Source of the DNA: Oceanospirillaceae bacterium UBA7410
GTDB taxonomy: Bacteria; Pseudomonadota; Gammaproteobacteria; Pseudomonadales; Balneatricaceae
Assembly (NCBI GenBank): GCA_002470565.1
Contig: DKMQ01000107.1
Span: 10,328 to 52,564, forward strand
Reading direction: 5' to 3'
DNA length: 42,237 bases
Position numbers and translations under genes: made by a program. Positions within the stretch are counted from its first letter, which is position 1. Each line of letters starts with the position of its first letter. The notes under the pieces are model-generated. The model was not told where the DNA came from, did not search any database, and was given only the letters and a program-made list of their open reading frames with translations. Below, one piece after another: positions 8,992 to 19,167 of this stretch.

Positions 8992-10260
8992 ATGACTGAC
9001 TTTACTGTGAACAATACATTGGAAGCACAAACCTTAGAATGGATTGCCACACAGCAAAGCGTTATGGTGCAAAACTTGTGGACCTTGGCCAGCATTAACT
9101 CGGGCAGCTATAATGTAGAAGGTGTCAACAAAGTAGCTGACACTTTAGCTTTATGGAGCAAAGTACTAGACTGTGAATTAGAATACATTCCCATGCCTCC
9201 CCATGAAGTGGTGGATGATTTTGGTAATCGAAATCAAAAACCCTTAGGTCAAGCCTTACGCCTATTTAAGCGCCCACAAGCACCCACACAGGTTTTTTTA
9301 TGCGCACATATGGACACAGTTTTCCCAATTGACCATCCATTCCAGACCATCACACAGCTAGATGAGGACACAATCAATGGCCCTGGGGTGGCCGATCTTA
9401 AAGGCGGCATTGTAGTAATGCTTAAAGCCCTAGAGGCCTTTGAGCGTAGCTCACTACAAGAAAAATTGGGCTGGGAGATTTTATTTAATCCTGATGAGGA
9501 AATAGGCTCACCAAGCTCTAGCGCCTTGTTTGGTAACATTGCAAAACGCCATCACTTGGGTTTAATTTACGAACCCTCCTTTGCAGATGGCAACCTAGCA
9601 GGAGCTCGCAAAGGCAGTGGTAATTTTGCGGTGGTTACCAAAGGCAAGGCAGCTCATGCCGGCAGAGAACATCACATTGGCCGCAACGCCCTGCGCGTTA
9701 TGGCCGATTTTACCAGCGCCTTAGATGACCTTAATGGCCAACAACAAGGTATCACCATCAACCCAGGCTTTATACAAGGCGGAGGGGCTGTAAATATAGT
9801 ACCTGACACCTGCACCATGCGCTTTAATATCCGTATTGAACATAGTAAGCAACAAGCTTGGTGTGAAGCACAAATAGCCATCATTTTAGCCACTATTAAT
9901 GCCAAAGATGGCATTACTATAGAGCTACATGGCGGTTTTGGCCGTGCGCCCAAAGTACTAAGCCCTGCTAATGAAACCCTGTGTAAACTGGTGCAGTCTT
10001 GTGGTGAGAGCTTAGGCTTAGCCCTTGAGTTTTTACCCACTGGAGGCTGCTGTGATGGCAATAATTTGGCCGCTGCAGGCCTACCCAACATTGATACCTT
10101 GGGCGTGCAGGGTGGTAAAATACACAGTAGCGATGAATACATGGTGTTATCAAGCCTCACCACTCGCTCACAATTAAGTGCTTTAATCTTATTACGCCTA
10201 GCCCAAAGCAACGACTTAGCTTGGCTTAAGCGAGAAGGTATGGAGTCTATGCCATGTTAA
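8992..10260 (+). CDS. M20-family metallohydrolase inside the ast operon; candidate succinylglutamate desuccinylase substitute
   Basis: This 422-residue protein belongs to the M20 zinc peptidase family (ArgE, DapE and carboxypeptidase G2 relatives). The expected di-zinc ligands are visible: His106 and Asp108 in AHMDTVF, bridging Asp135 in GPGVADLKGG, the Glu169-Glu170 pair in NPDEEIGS, Glu194 in YEPS and His378 in GGKIHSSDEY. His222 in AHAGREH fits the dimerisation-domain histidine. It lies between astC and the first astA and overlaps the latter by 7 bases, so it is translated with the pathway. Family members remove succinyl, acetyl or glutamyl groups from amino acids. No astE is visible here, so a role as N-succinylglutamate desuccinylase is attractive but is inference; a peptidase or acyl-amino-acid hydrolase is the alternative. 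Confidence 0.85.
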   Translation: MTDFTVNNTLEAQTLEWIATQQSVMVQNLWTLASINSGSYNVEGVNKVADTLALWSKVLDCELEYIPMPPHEVVDDFGNRNQKPLGQALRLFKRPQAPTQVFLCAHMDTVFPIDHPFQTITQLDEDTINGPGVADLKGGIVVMLKALEAFERSSLQEKLGWEILFNPDEEIGSPSSSALFGNIAKRHHLGLIYEPSFADGNLAGARKGSGNFAVVTKGKAAHAGREHHIGRNALRVMADFTSALDDLNGQQQGITINPGFIQGGGAVNIVPDTCTMRFNIRIEHSKQQAWCEAQIAIILATINAKDGITIELHGGFGRAPKVLSPANETLCKLVQSCGESLGLALEFLPTGGCCDGNNLAAAGLPNIDTLGVQGGKIHSSDEYMVLSSLTTRSQLSALILLRLAQSNDLAWLKREGMESMPC

Positions 10261-11261
10261 TCGTAAGACCGATCAAAAAAGATGACACCAAAACCTTTAA
10301 TAACTTTGCGGCAGCGGCGGGCGTAGGCCACACCAACCTGCCTAACAACCCTGTCCAGCTTGCGCAAAAAATAAACCACAGTGAGCTGTCGTTTGCAGCA
10401 AGTGTAGATCACGCCGGTGAAGAGGGTTATACCTTTGTAATGGAAGACACCCTTACCCACCAATTGGTAGGCACCTGCACCGCTGATGCCACCGTGGGTT
10501 TGAGTGAGCCTTACTATACCTACCGCATAGATCAGGTGACTCACAGCTCTAGTGATTTAGCAATTAACAACCGTGTACCGGCTTTGCACATGTCCCATGA
10601 TTACACTGGTGCTTCACGCCTAAGCTCGTTTTATATAGAGCCAGATTACCGTTGCGATTTTTACGACCAACTTCTTTCCAAATCTCGCTTACTATTTATG
10701 ACTTGTTTTCCAGAGCGCTTTTCAGCGACTACTATTGCCGAAATAAAAGGTGTGATCGACGAAAATGGCATTTCCCCTTTTTGGGAAGGTGTAGGTCGAC
10801 ATTTTTTTACTATGGACTTTGCCAAAGCAGATTTGCTAACCACCTCTAGCAACAAGCATTTTATCACCAACCTTATGCCACGTTACCCGCTGTATGTGCC
10901 TTTGTTAAATCAGCAAGCACAAGACGTGATAGGCCAGCACCATGATGATGCCGAAGACATTGTAAATATTTTAGAACACGAAGGCATACACCTAGAAGGC
11001 CATGTGGATATTTTTGATGCGGGGCCTATATTGGAAGCACGAACTCGGCTTATTCGTACCATACGCCACGCAGAACAAACCCAAGCAGTAATGGGTGATG
11101 AAGTAGTGCAAGGTAAGCGCGTGTTGGTGTGCAACAATAGCTGTGTTGATTTTCGTTGCATTTTGGCTCGTAAACAAAGTGACGCTTTGGTGCTTAGCAA
11201 GGCCCAACTGGAGGGTTTACAGGTAGCCGCTGGCAACACCCTCACCTATTGCCACCTATAA
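10254..11261 (+). CDS. astA: Arginine N-succinyltransferase, AruF-like (alpha) subunit
   Basis: This 335-residue protein is an AstA-family acyltransferase that uses succinyl-CoA to succinylate the alpha-amino group of arginine, the first step of the AST pathway. Family hallmarks include the N-terminal VRPIKKDD, GVGHTNLP near residues 23-30, ENGISPFWEGVGRHFF near 164-179, LMPRYPLYVPLL near 204-215 and HVDIFDAGP near 248-256. It resembles Pseudomonas AruF more than AruG. It starts inside the end of the M20 gene (ATG at 10254, M20 stop ending at 10260), with GGAG 8 bases before the ATG, which implies translational coupling. It probably pairs with the second AstA 141 bases downstream. Confidence 0.93.
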   Translation: MLIVRPIKKDDTKTFNNFAAAAGVGHTNLPNNPVQLAQKINHSELSFAASVDHAGEEGYTFVMEDTLTHQLVGTCTADATVGLSEPYYTYRIDQVTHSSSDLAINNRVPALHMSHDYTGASRLSSFYIEPDYRCDFYDQLLSKSRLLFMTCFPERFSATTIAEIKGVIDENGISPFWEGVGRHFFTMDFAKADLLTTSSNKHFITNLMPRYPLYVPLLNQQAQDVIGQHHDDAEDIVNILEHEGIHLEGHVDIFDAGPILEARTRLIRTIRHAEQTQAVMGDEVVQGKRVLVCNNSCVDFRCILARKQSDALVLSKAQLEGLQVAAGNTLTYCHL

Positions 11262-11340
11262 AAATTTGATTGCCTTTATAAAACCCTAGTCAAAAAAGTC
11301 TCTATGGCTAAATCCAGAAGTGTAAATGCTAAAGAATATG

Positions 11341-11358
11341 CATACCTATACCTATACT
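11341..11358 (+). repeat. Tandem hexamer run upstream of the second astA
   Basis: Three consecutive hexamers CATACC, TATACC and TATACT lie in the 141-base gap between the two astA genes, about 45 bases before the second start codon. A similar run (TATACC, CATACC, CATAAA) lies at 204-221 upstream of the SDR gene. It may be a regulator site or simply a low-complexity AT-rich tract. Confidence 0.4.
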
Positions 11359-11402
11359 ATTGCTACATAAGATAGTGTACATAGACCTTCTGGAACAGAC
11401 CT

Positions 11403-12443
11403 ATGATGATAATCCGCCCTTTAATGGCCAGCGATGCCGATGCTTTGCTCAATTTGGCTTATAAAGCAGGAGTAGGCTTTACTTCGTTGCCTGCAGATCC
11501 TAATCATATTGCTGGCAAAATTACAGCGTCACTGTCAGCCTTTAATAGTGAGGTAGATTTTACTACTGAGCAAAGCTATGTGTTTGTTATGGAAGACACC
11601 CACACCAATACAGTGGTGGGTATTTGTGGCATTGAATCCTCTATTGGTTTATCTAGCCCTTGGTATAGTTACCGCATTGGTACTTTAGTGCATTCTAGCC
11701 GCGAGCTTAAGGTACACAATTCTTTTCCCACTTTGTATTTAAGTAATGATCAAACCGCATGCGCAGAAGTGTGTACATTGTTTTTAGACCCCGACTACCG
11801 CCATAGTAAAAATGGTCAATTGCTATCCAAGAGCCGATTCCTTTTCTTGGCTCAATTTGCACATCGTTTTGAAGCTAAAATTATTGCTGAAATGCGTGGT
11901 GTGTCCGATGAAAATGGGCAATCTCCTTTTTGGGATGGATTAGGTGCTCACTTTTTTGATATGCCATTTGCTGATGCAGATCACTTAACAGGGCTAGGCA
12001 AAAAAGAGTTTATTGCGCAGTTAATGCCAAGACATCCTTTGTACATTAATTTATTGCCAAAAGCCGCCCGTGACGTAATAGGCGAAGTGCATGGCAACAC
12101 CTTGCCTGCGCGAAAAATGTTAGAAGATGAAGGGTTTCGGTATCAAGGGTATGTAGACATTTTTGATGCTGGACCTACCTTAGAAACACAAGTAAACGAT
12201 ATTCGAGCGGTAAGAGAGAGTAAAAATTATCTTGTAAAAATAGAAGACCATATACCTATCGGTACAGTTCCTTACCTTATTAGTAATACTCTTTTGGATG
12301 GTTATCGGTGCACTATGGTTTATATCAAGGTACCTGAGTCTGGCCCACTGTGCATTAGCAGTGAATTAGCCAGCAATCTACACGTCACTGCCTTAGACAC
12401 CGTTAGGTTAGTGCCTTTATTTTCTCAACACACCTCAGCATAA
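11403..12443 (+). CDS. astA: Arginine N-succinyltransferase, AruG-like (beta) subunit
   Basis: This is the second AstA-family protein, 346 residues. It starts MIIRPLMASDAD and carries GVGFTSLPA near residues 24-32, MRGVSDENGQSPFWDGLGAHFF near 162-183, LMPRHPLYINLL near 209-220 and YVDIFDAGP near 252-260. These match Pseudomonas AruG closely. AruF and AruG form a heteromeric arginine/ornithine succinyltransferase in Pseudomonas, so the two products here are probably subunits of one enzyme and not redundant copies. Two consecutive ATG codons open the frame. A weak GGA at 11392 is best spaced for the first. The gap before this gene is long enough for its own promoter, but none is clear. Confidence 0.93.
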   Translation: MMIIRPLMASDADALLNLAYKAGVGFTSLPADPNHIAGKITASLSAFNSEVDFTTEQSYVFVMEDTHTNTVVGICGIESSIGLSSPWYSYRIGTLVHSSRELKVHNSFPTLYLSNDQTACAEVCTLFLDPDYRHSKNGQLLSKSRFLFLAQFAHRFEAKIIAEMRGVSDENGQSPFWDGLGAHFFDMPFADADHLTGLGKKEFIAQLMPRHPLYINLLPKAARDVIGEVHGNTLPARKMLEDEGFRYQGYVDIFDAGPTLETQVNDIRAVRESKNYLVKIEDHIPIGTVPYLISNTLLDGYRCTMVYIKVPESGPLCISSELASNLHVTALDTVRLVPLFSQHTSA

Positions 12444-13916
<1,473 letters not shown>

Positions 13917-13925
13917 GGAGTCAAA

Positions 13926-15293
13926 ATGAACGCATCTATACCCACTTGCGAAGCAAATTTTGATGGCCTAGTAGGGCCCACCCATAACTACGGTGGATTG
14001 TCTCATGGCAATGTGGCCTCCCAGAGTAATTTCGCACGCTCATCCAACCCTAAACAAGCCGCCCAACAAGGCCTGCAAAAGATGAAAGCTCTGCACGACA
14101 TGGGCATGGCACAAGGGGTGCTAGCGCCGCATTCTCGTCCAGATTTACATACTTTACGACGCCTTGGATTTACTGGCACTGATAGCCAAGTGATTCAACA
14201 CGCAGCAAAAGTAAGTCCTGCAATACTAGCCTCTTGTTATTCTGCCTCTAGCATGTGGTCAGCCAATGCTGCCACAGTGTCCCCCAGTGCTGACTGTATG
14301 GATGGTCGTTTGCATTTTACCCCAGCAAACCTAGTGAATCGTTTTCACCGCTCTATTGAGCACGACACTACGGGGCGCATTTTACAAGCCACCTTTAACG
14401 ATGAAAATGTGTTTGCTCACCACAAAGCACTACCTTCTTCTGACCATTTTGGTGACGAAGGTGCAGCCAACCACACCCGTTTTTGCCAAGATTATGGCAA
14501 GCCTGGAGTAGAATTTTTTGTTTATGGCCAGCAATCCTTCAATGCCCAAGCGCCAAAGCCTGCTAAGTACCCTGCACGGCAAAGCTTAGAAGCCTCTGAA
14601 GCCGTAGCACGTTTACATGGCTTAAAAGATCAACACACAGTGTTTGCTCAGCAAAACCCAAAGGTGATCGACGCGGGTGTATTTCACAATGATGTGATCG
14701 CTGTAGGCAATGGTAATGTGTCTTTTTACCACCAACAGGCCTTTCTCAATACTCACCAAGTTAACCACAGCTTGCAAAAAGCAATGCGAAGCCTTGGCCA
14801 TGACCCAGTGCAGTTTATTGAAGTGCCCACTGCCAAAGTATCTCTTGAAGATGCCGTTAATAGCTACTTATTTAACAGTCAATTATTAAATCTTCCACAC
14901 CTAAAAAGTGGAAAAATGGGCCTTATTGTGCCTCAAGAGTGTCGTCAAAATGGCCCTGTAAGCGCCTATTTAGATGAGCTTGTTGCTGGTGACAACGCCA
15001 TAGAAGAAGTGCTTGCATTTGATCTTAAACAAAGTATGAGCAATGGCGGTGGCCCTGCTTGTTTGCGCCTTCGCGTGGTGCTTAATGTGACTGAGCTGGC
15101 GGCAGTGAACCCTGCGTGTATGATGAATCAAAGCTTGTTTGATCGTTTAATGGCTTGGACAGAAACGCATTACCGAGAATCTTTGTGTGAGCAAGACCTA
15201 GCAGATCCACAGCTGCTAATAGAGAGTCATAGTGCACTAGATGAATTAACCCAAATATTGTGTTTAGGCAGCGTTTACCCCTTTCAACATTGA
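13926..15293 (+). CDS. astB: N-succinylarginine dihydrolase
   Basis: This 455-residue protein hydrolyses succinylarginine to succinylornithine, two ammonia and carbon dioxide, the second step of the AST pathway. The conserved start [18 protein letters not shown] is at residues 12-29. The catalytic set of the amidinotransferase fold is visible: His174 and Glu178 in [13 protein letters not shown], His254 in GVFHNDV and Cys379 in [18 protein letters not shown] precedes the ATG at ideal spacing. It is the last gene of the operon. The next gene is rsmD on the opposite strand, 23 bases away, so astE is not part of this cluster. Confidence 0.96.
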   Translation: MNASIPTCEANFDGLVGPTHNYGGLSHGNVASQSNFARSSNPKQAAQQGLQKMKALHDMGMAQGVLAPHSRPDLHTLRRLGFTGTDSQVIQHAAKVSPAILASCYSASSMWSANAATVSPSADCMDGRLHFTPANLVNRFHRSIEHDTTGRILQATFNDENVFAHHKALPSSDHFGDEGAANHTRFCQDYGKPGVEFFVYGQQSFNAQAPKPAKYPARQSLEASEAVARLHGLKDQHTVFAQQNPKVIDAGVFHNDVIAVGNGNVSFYHQQAFLNTHQVNHSLQKAMRSLGHDPVQFIEVPTAKVSLEDAVNSYLFNSQLLNLPHLKSGKMGLIVPQECRQNGPVSAYLDELVAGDNAIEEVLAFDLKQSMSNGGGPACLRLRVVLNVTELAAVNPACMMNQSLFDRLMAWTETHYRESLCEQDLADPQLLIESHSALDELTQILCLGSVYPFQH

Positions 15294-15316
15294 TTGTAGG
15301 CAAGTAGGCAAGCTGG

Positions 15317-15997
15317 TTAGCAGCTAATCAGCCCATAAAACACTTGGCCTGCTTTTTTACTACGGTATAACGTCCAGCCTGCTGGCAACTCTAGCTCTGA
15401 AAGCGCTGTGGCTTGCTCTACATAGATCAAGGCCTTGGGAGCTAAACATTGAGCTTCAAATAAGGCTGTGAGAGTGTCTTGCATAAGCGCTAGGGCAAAG
15501 GGCGGGTCTAGCAGCACTAGATTATAGGGTTTGGCCTGTCCTATTGCTTGTGAGTTATTTTTATAACGTCTGAGCCAATCAAAACTACTCATTTGCTCTA
15601 CTTTTGCAATTTGATCTTGTTCGATAGGCAGTTTTTTTAAGTTGTTATTGAGTGCACTGGAAGCCACGTTAGATAGTTCCACAAAATCAACCTGCTTAGC
15701 GCCACGAGACAACGCTTCCAAACCAAGAGCTCCAGTGCCTGCATATAAATCTAAACACCTTGCACCAGAAATGCCATCAGCCACCCAGTTAAATAGCGTT
15801 TCTCTCACCCTATCTTGAGTAGGTCGAAGGCCAGACACTGTAGCAAAAGGGATTTTTCGCCCTCTCCATTGCCCAGCAATAATGCGCAAGCTTTGACGGC
15901 CTGCCTGGCCAATTGGCACCACTTTACTTGAGGCAACACCAAAGGCATGTGGCTTAGCAGAAGAGCGATTAGATTTTGAAACAGGTTTACGGGCCAT
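15317..15997 (-). CDS. rsmD: 16S rRNA (guanine-966-N2)-methyltransferase
   Basis: This 226-residue methyltransferase modifies G966 of 16S rRNA using S-adenosylmethionine. RIIAGQWRGRKI near residues 38-49, GLRPTQDRVRETLFNW near 56-71, the SAM motif LDLYAGTGALGLEALSRGA near 82-100 and the catalytic LLDPPF near 161-166 are diagnostic. The N-terminal 35 residues are basic and low-complexity, an extension relative to the core family. It is divergent from ftsY, the usual gammaproteobacterial arrangement. Confidence 0.95.
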   Translation of the reverse strand: MARKPVSKSNRSSAKPHAFGVASSKVVPIGQAGRQSLRIIAGQWRGRKIPFATVSGLRPTQDRVRETLFNWVADGISGARCLDLYAGTGALGLEALSRGAKQVDFVELSNVASSALNNNLKKLPIEQDQIAKVEQMSSFDWLRRYKNNSQAIGQAKPYNLVLLDPPFALALMQDTLTALFEAQCLAPKALIYVEQATALSELELPAGWTLYRSKKAGQVFYGLISC

Positions 15998-16138
15998 ACA
16001 GGTGCCTAAGGGTCATTTTTTTGAATCAGTCAGGGTCTCTATTCTAAGGCAATCGCTACATAAAAGAAGCATACATAAGTAAAAGCTATGCTAAAATTTA
16101 ACTTATTAGTTTGCATACACCGAGACACACCAAACACT

Positions 16139-17281
16139 ATGGCCCTGTTCAACTTATTTGGTAAAAACAAAAAACCTGCACCAGAAGAAGCAGCGCCTCT
16201 AGTGAAGCCAGAAAATGCCCCCTTACAAGATGCGCTAGCATATGAAGAAGCTAGCGCACCAGCCACTATTTTAGAAGAGCAAGCCCGAATTGTTGTCGAA
16301 ATCAAGCCAGAGGGTTTACCTAAAAAAAGCTTTTTTGGACGTATTAAAAGTGGTCTCAGTCGCACTCGTAATAATTTAGGCGATGGCCTGGCCCATTTGT
16401 TTTTAGGTGCGAAACAGATCGATGATGACCTATTTGAAGAAATTGAGACCCAATTATTGGTCGCTGATGTTGGCATAGAAGCAACCACTAGCTTACTTAA
16501 AAAGCTTAGCGAAGGGGTGGCGCGTAAAGACCTACAAGACCCCCAAGCCCTTTATAGTGCATTAAAGAATGAACTTGGGGCATTGTTACAAAGTAGCCAA
16601 GCACCCCTAGAAATCCCACAACAAGACACTCCCTTCGTTATTCTTATGGTGGGCGTTAATGGCGCAGGCAAAACCACTACCATAGGTAAGTTAAGTAAGC
16701 GCTTCCAAAGCCAAGGTAAGTCTGTATTACTGGCCGCCGGTGACACGTTTCGTGCAGCAGCTGTTGAACAGTTGCAAGAATGGGGTAAGCGTAACGAAGT
16801 GCCTGTGGTGGCGCAGCACACGGGGGCAGATAGTGCTTCTGTCATTTTTGATGCCGTACAATCCGCAAAAGCCAAAGGCATTGATGTAGTGATTGCTGAT
16901 ACCGCTGGACGCTTGCAAAATAAGTCACACCTTATGGACGAATTAAGTAAAATTGTGCGCGTGATGCAAAAAATTGATGTTAATGCACCCCATGAAGTCA
17001 TGTTAGTGCTTGATGCGGCTACTGGCCAAAATGCTTTAAGCCAAGCTAGCTTGTTTGGTGCTGCTGTTGGCGTGACAGGGATCACCCTCACCAAACTTGA
17101 TGGAACAGCTAAGGGTGGTGTTATTTTTGCCATGGCGCAGCAGCTAAAACTACCCATTCGTTTTATTGGAGTAGGCGAACAGGCTGAGGACTTGCGTCCG
17201 TTTGAAGCTAAGGAATTTATTGATGCGCTCTTTAGTGAGGCTAATCTAAGCGACGATAATAGCAAAGAAAGTGACTCATGA
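16139..17281 (+). CDS. ftsY: Signal recognition particle receptor FtsY
   Basis: FtsY is the SRP receptor GTPase that brings ribosomes making membrane proteins to the inner membrane. The NG domain is complete: G1 loop GVNGAGKTT at residues 172-180, DTFRAAA at 202-208, DTAGR at 254-258 and TKLDGTAKGG at 318-327. An acidic N-terminal A region of about 65 residues precedes it. The frame extends to an ATG at 16088, but the one at 16139 starts with MALFNLFGK, the usual FtsY beginning, giving 380 residues. The stop overlaps the ftsE start by 4 bases (ATGA), so ftsY, ftsE and ftsX form one operon. Confidence 0.95.
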   Translation: MALFNLFGKNKKPAPEEAAPLVKPENAPLQDALAYEEASAPATILEEQARIVVEIKPEGLPKKSFFGRIKSGLSRTRNNLGDGLAHLFLGAKQIDDDLFEEIETQLLVADVGIEATTSLLKKLSEGVARKDLQDPQALYSALKNELGALLQSSQAPLEIPQQDTPFVILMVGVNGAGKTTTIGKLSKRFQSQGKSVLLAAGDTFRAAAVEQLQEWGKRNEVPVVAQHTGADSASVIFDAVQSAKAKGIDVVIADTAGRLQNKSHLMDELSKIVRVMQKIDVNAPHEVMLVLDAATGQNALSQASLFGAAVGVTGITLTKLDGTAKGGVIFAMAQQLKLPIRFIGVGEQAEDLRPFEAKEFIDALFSEANLSDDNSKESDS

Positions 17282-17949
17282 TTAGTTTCGAGCAGGTCAG
17301 CAAAAAATATCATGAAAAAACCGCCTTAGTAAATGCAAACTTCCATTTACAACGTGGTGCTATGGCTTTTTTAACAGGCCATTCAGGAGCAGGAAAAAGT
17401 ACATTATTAAAGTTAATAATGCTTATGGAACGCCCAACTAGCGGTAAAGTCATTGTAGATCGACAAGATTTGAGCCAACTTAGTCGCGCACAAGTGCCAG
17501 CTCATCGTAGAAAAATTGGCCTAGTGTTTCAGAATCACCAGCTATTAATGGATTACTCTGTATTTGATAACGTGGCCCTGCCTCTTAAAATTAGCGGCTA
17601 CAATGAACGTGATTCTGGACGACGCGTAAGAGCCGCACTTGATAAAGTGGGCTTACTCGATAAAGAAAGGCTATCACCCCAAACTCTTTCTACCGGAGAA
17701 CAACAGCGCGTTGGCATAGCACGCGCTATTGTTAACAAACCCAAACTTATATTGGCTGACGAACCTACAGGTAACTTAGATCCTGATTTATCAGCTGAAA
17801 TAATGCGTTTATTTCAGCAGTTTAATCAAGTTGGTGTCAGCATACTTATTGCAAGTCATGATTTAGAGCTTATTCAACGTTTACCACATCCAGTTATTGC
17901 GCTTAACCAAGGCCGAATAAGTGGGTCTGCTTCGTTGATGGGACATTAA
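17278..17949 (+). CDS. ftsE: Cell division ATP-binding protein FtsE
   Basis: This 223-residue ABC ATPase works with FtsX at the division septum to activate peptidoglycan hydrolases. Walker [10 protein letters not shown] is at residues 34-42. The signature reads [14 protein letters not shown], with Thr in place of the more usual Gly, and Walker B is [12 protein letters not shown]. The start overlaps the ftsY stop (ATGA), and the stop is 2 bases before ftsX. Confidence 0.96.
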   Translation: MISFEQVSKKYHEKTALVNANFHLQRGAMAFLTGHSGAGKSTLLKLIMLMERPTSGKVIVDRQDLSQLSRAQVPAHRRKIGLVFQNHQLLMDYSVFDNVALPLKISGYNERDSGRRVRAALDKVGLLDKERLSPQTLSTGEQQRVGIARAIVNKPKLILADEPTGNLDPDLSAEIMRLFQQFNQVGVSILIASHDLELIQRLPHPVIALNQGRISGSASLMGH

Positions 17950-17951
17950 TA

Positions 17952-18926
17952 ATGGCATTTTTTAACAAACCACCTACCCACAACGCTAGTCGCACACAAC
18001 CGGAAAGCGCAAGTAAACGTTTACTTAGAGAGCACAAAGAAGTGCTCGTTAGTAGCTGGGAACGTTTGTGGAGAACACCTCTATCAAATTTATTAACCTG
18101 GCTCACAGTCGCCATAGCATTGGCACTGCCCGCAGCGTTAATGTTGCTTTTAAGTCAAGCTTCACACCTAGGCCAACAGGTAAACCAAAGTAGCCACATC
18201 AGTGTGTTTTTGTCTCTTAATACCACTGATGAGCAAGGACAACTCATTAGTAGAGAGTTAGCTACAAGGCCAGATATTGCTAAAGTGAGCTACCTTTCTG
18301 CTGCGCAGGCTTTAATCGAGTTTAAATCCAGTAGTGGACTTGAGGATATATTATCTAGCCTTACAGAAAACCCCTTACCTGCCACTATACTTATAGAGCC
18401 TACAAATGCATCTTTAAGTCCACATGCCCTAAAAAAGATGACACAAGAATTACGCCTGCAAGATAATATTGATCAGGTATTAGTTGATATGGCATGGTTG
18501 GACCGCCTGCAATCACTATTACTGACAAGCCAGCGTTTTACTTACAGCTTAGCCTTATTACTAGCACTTGGTGTTTTACTTGTGGTGGGCAATACTGTGC
18601 GCTTGCACATAGAAAGCCGCAGGGAGGAGATTTTGGTGATTAAGTTAGTGGGTGGTACTGACGCCTATCTGCGCCGTCCGTTTCTCTACGCGGGGTTTTG
18701 GACGGGTCTATTTTCAGCCTTAATTGCTTGGATCATACTTCAATTGGGTGTTATTTATTTACATCAGCCTCTGCTTTCACTGGCACAAAGCTACCAAAGT
18801 GATTGGCAGTTACAGGGTTTAAATTGGATGGGAAGCCTTAGCCTTATCGCGACAAGCTGCAGCTTATCAGTGTTGGGTGCCGGGCTGGCTGTAAGGCGAC
18901 AATTAAATCTAATTGAGCCTAAGTGA
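17952..18926 (+). CDS. ftsX: Cell division membrane protein FtsX
   Basis: This 324-residue permease-like partner of FtsE has a cytoplasmic N-terminus of about 45 residues and a first membrane helix near 47-67. A periplasmic domain over about 70-190 is expected to contact hydrolase activators. Three C-terminal helices lie near 197-217, 239-270 and 287-315. The RREEILVIKLVGGTDAYLRRPF stretch between helices 2 and 3 is characteristic of FtsX. It ends the ftsYEX operon; rpoH follows after a 241-base gap. Confidence 0.95.
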   Translation: MAFFNKPPTHNASRTQPESASKRLLREHKEVLVSSWERLWRTPLSNLLTWLTVAIALALPAALMLLLSQASHLGQQVNQSSHISVFLSLNTTDEQGQLISRELATRPDIAKVSYLSAAQALIEFKSSSGLEDILSSLTENPLPATILIEPTNASLSPHALKKMTQELRLQDNIDQVLVDMAWLDRLQSLLLTSQRFTYSLALLLALGVLLVVGNTVRLHIESRREEILVIKLVGGTDAYLRRPFLYAGFWTGLFSALIAWIILQLGVIYLHQPLLSLAQSYQSDWQLQGLNWMGSLSLIATSCSLSVLGAGLAVRRQLNLIEPK

Positions 18927-19167
18927 AGCCTAAAGCATAGTTTACAGAGCTTTACAGCTAAAAAAATGGCCTGGCCATTGCACTCTGGCAATTTGAACCC
19001 TAAAATAGTTATCATAGTTTTATCGGTTTTAGTCAAAAAGTATTTGTAATCGTCATTTTTGAACATAAACCACATGTAATTACGGCAGTAATCCAGAAAA
19101 ATGGCTAAAAAACAAAATCCATATTTAAGTGATACCTAAGACCGAACCAAAGACAACGGAGATATAT
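18927..19167 (+). promoter_or_regulatory. Upstream region of rpoH, with a small palindrome
   Basis: This 241-base non-coding stretch separates ftsX from rpoH and presumably holds the rpoH promoter(s) and 5' leader. A palindrome AATGGCC-T-GGCCATT lies at 18965-18979, preceded by a direct repeat of TTTACAG at 18941 and 18951. ATTGC-N6-GCAAT follows at 18977-18992. No hairpin is followed by a T run, so I do not call a terminator, and no confident -35/-10 pair was found. GGAG at 19158-19161 is the rpoH ribosome binding site. Confidence 0.5.

Noticed and set aside
8598..9095. 165-residue minus-strand open frame across the astC/M20 junction
   Set aside because: It is antisense to two clear genes, with no recognisable motif and low-complexity composition.
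9672..10211. 179-residue minus-strand open frame inside the M20 gene
   Set aside because: It is fully antisense to conserved M20 motifs and looks like a reading-frame shadow.
10254..12443. The two AstA genes as a recent tandem duplication
   Set aside because: The two proteins are strongly diverged and each resembles a different Pseudomonas subunit (AruF and AruG), so this is an old heteromeric pair.
16552..17313. 253-residue open frame antisense to ftsY and the start of ftsE
   Set aside because: It lies entirely opposite well-recognised ftsY and ftsE sequence, is Ser/Ala/Leu-rich and shows no domain; it is a mirror of codon bias on the coding strand.
18965..18992. Hairpins after ftsX as an intrinsic terminator
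   Set aside because: The stems are short or have a one-base centre and are not followed by a T run.
19101..19139. Twelve-codon frame [12 protein letters not shown] just upstream of rpoH as a leader peptide
   Set aside because: There is no ribosome binding site and no attenuator hairpin downstream; too short to distinguish from chance.
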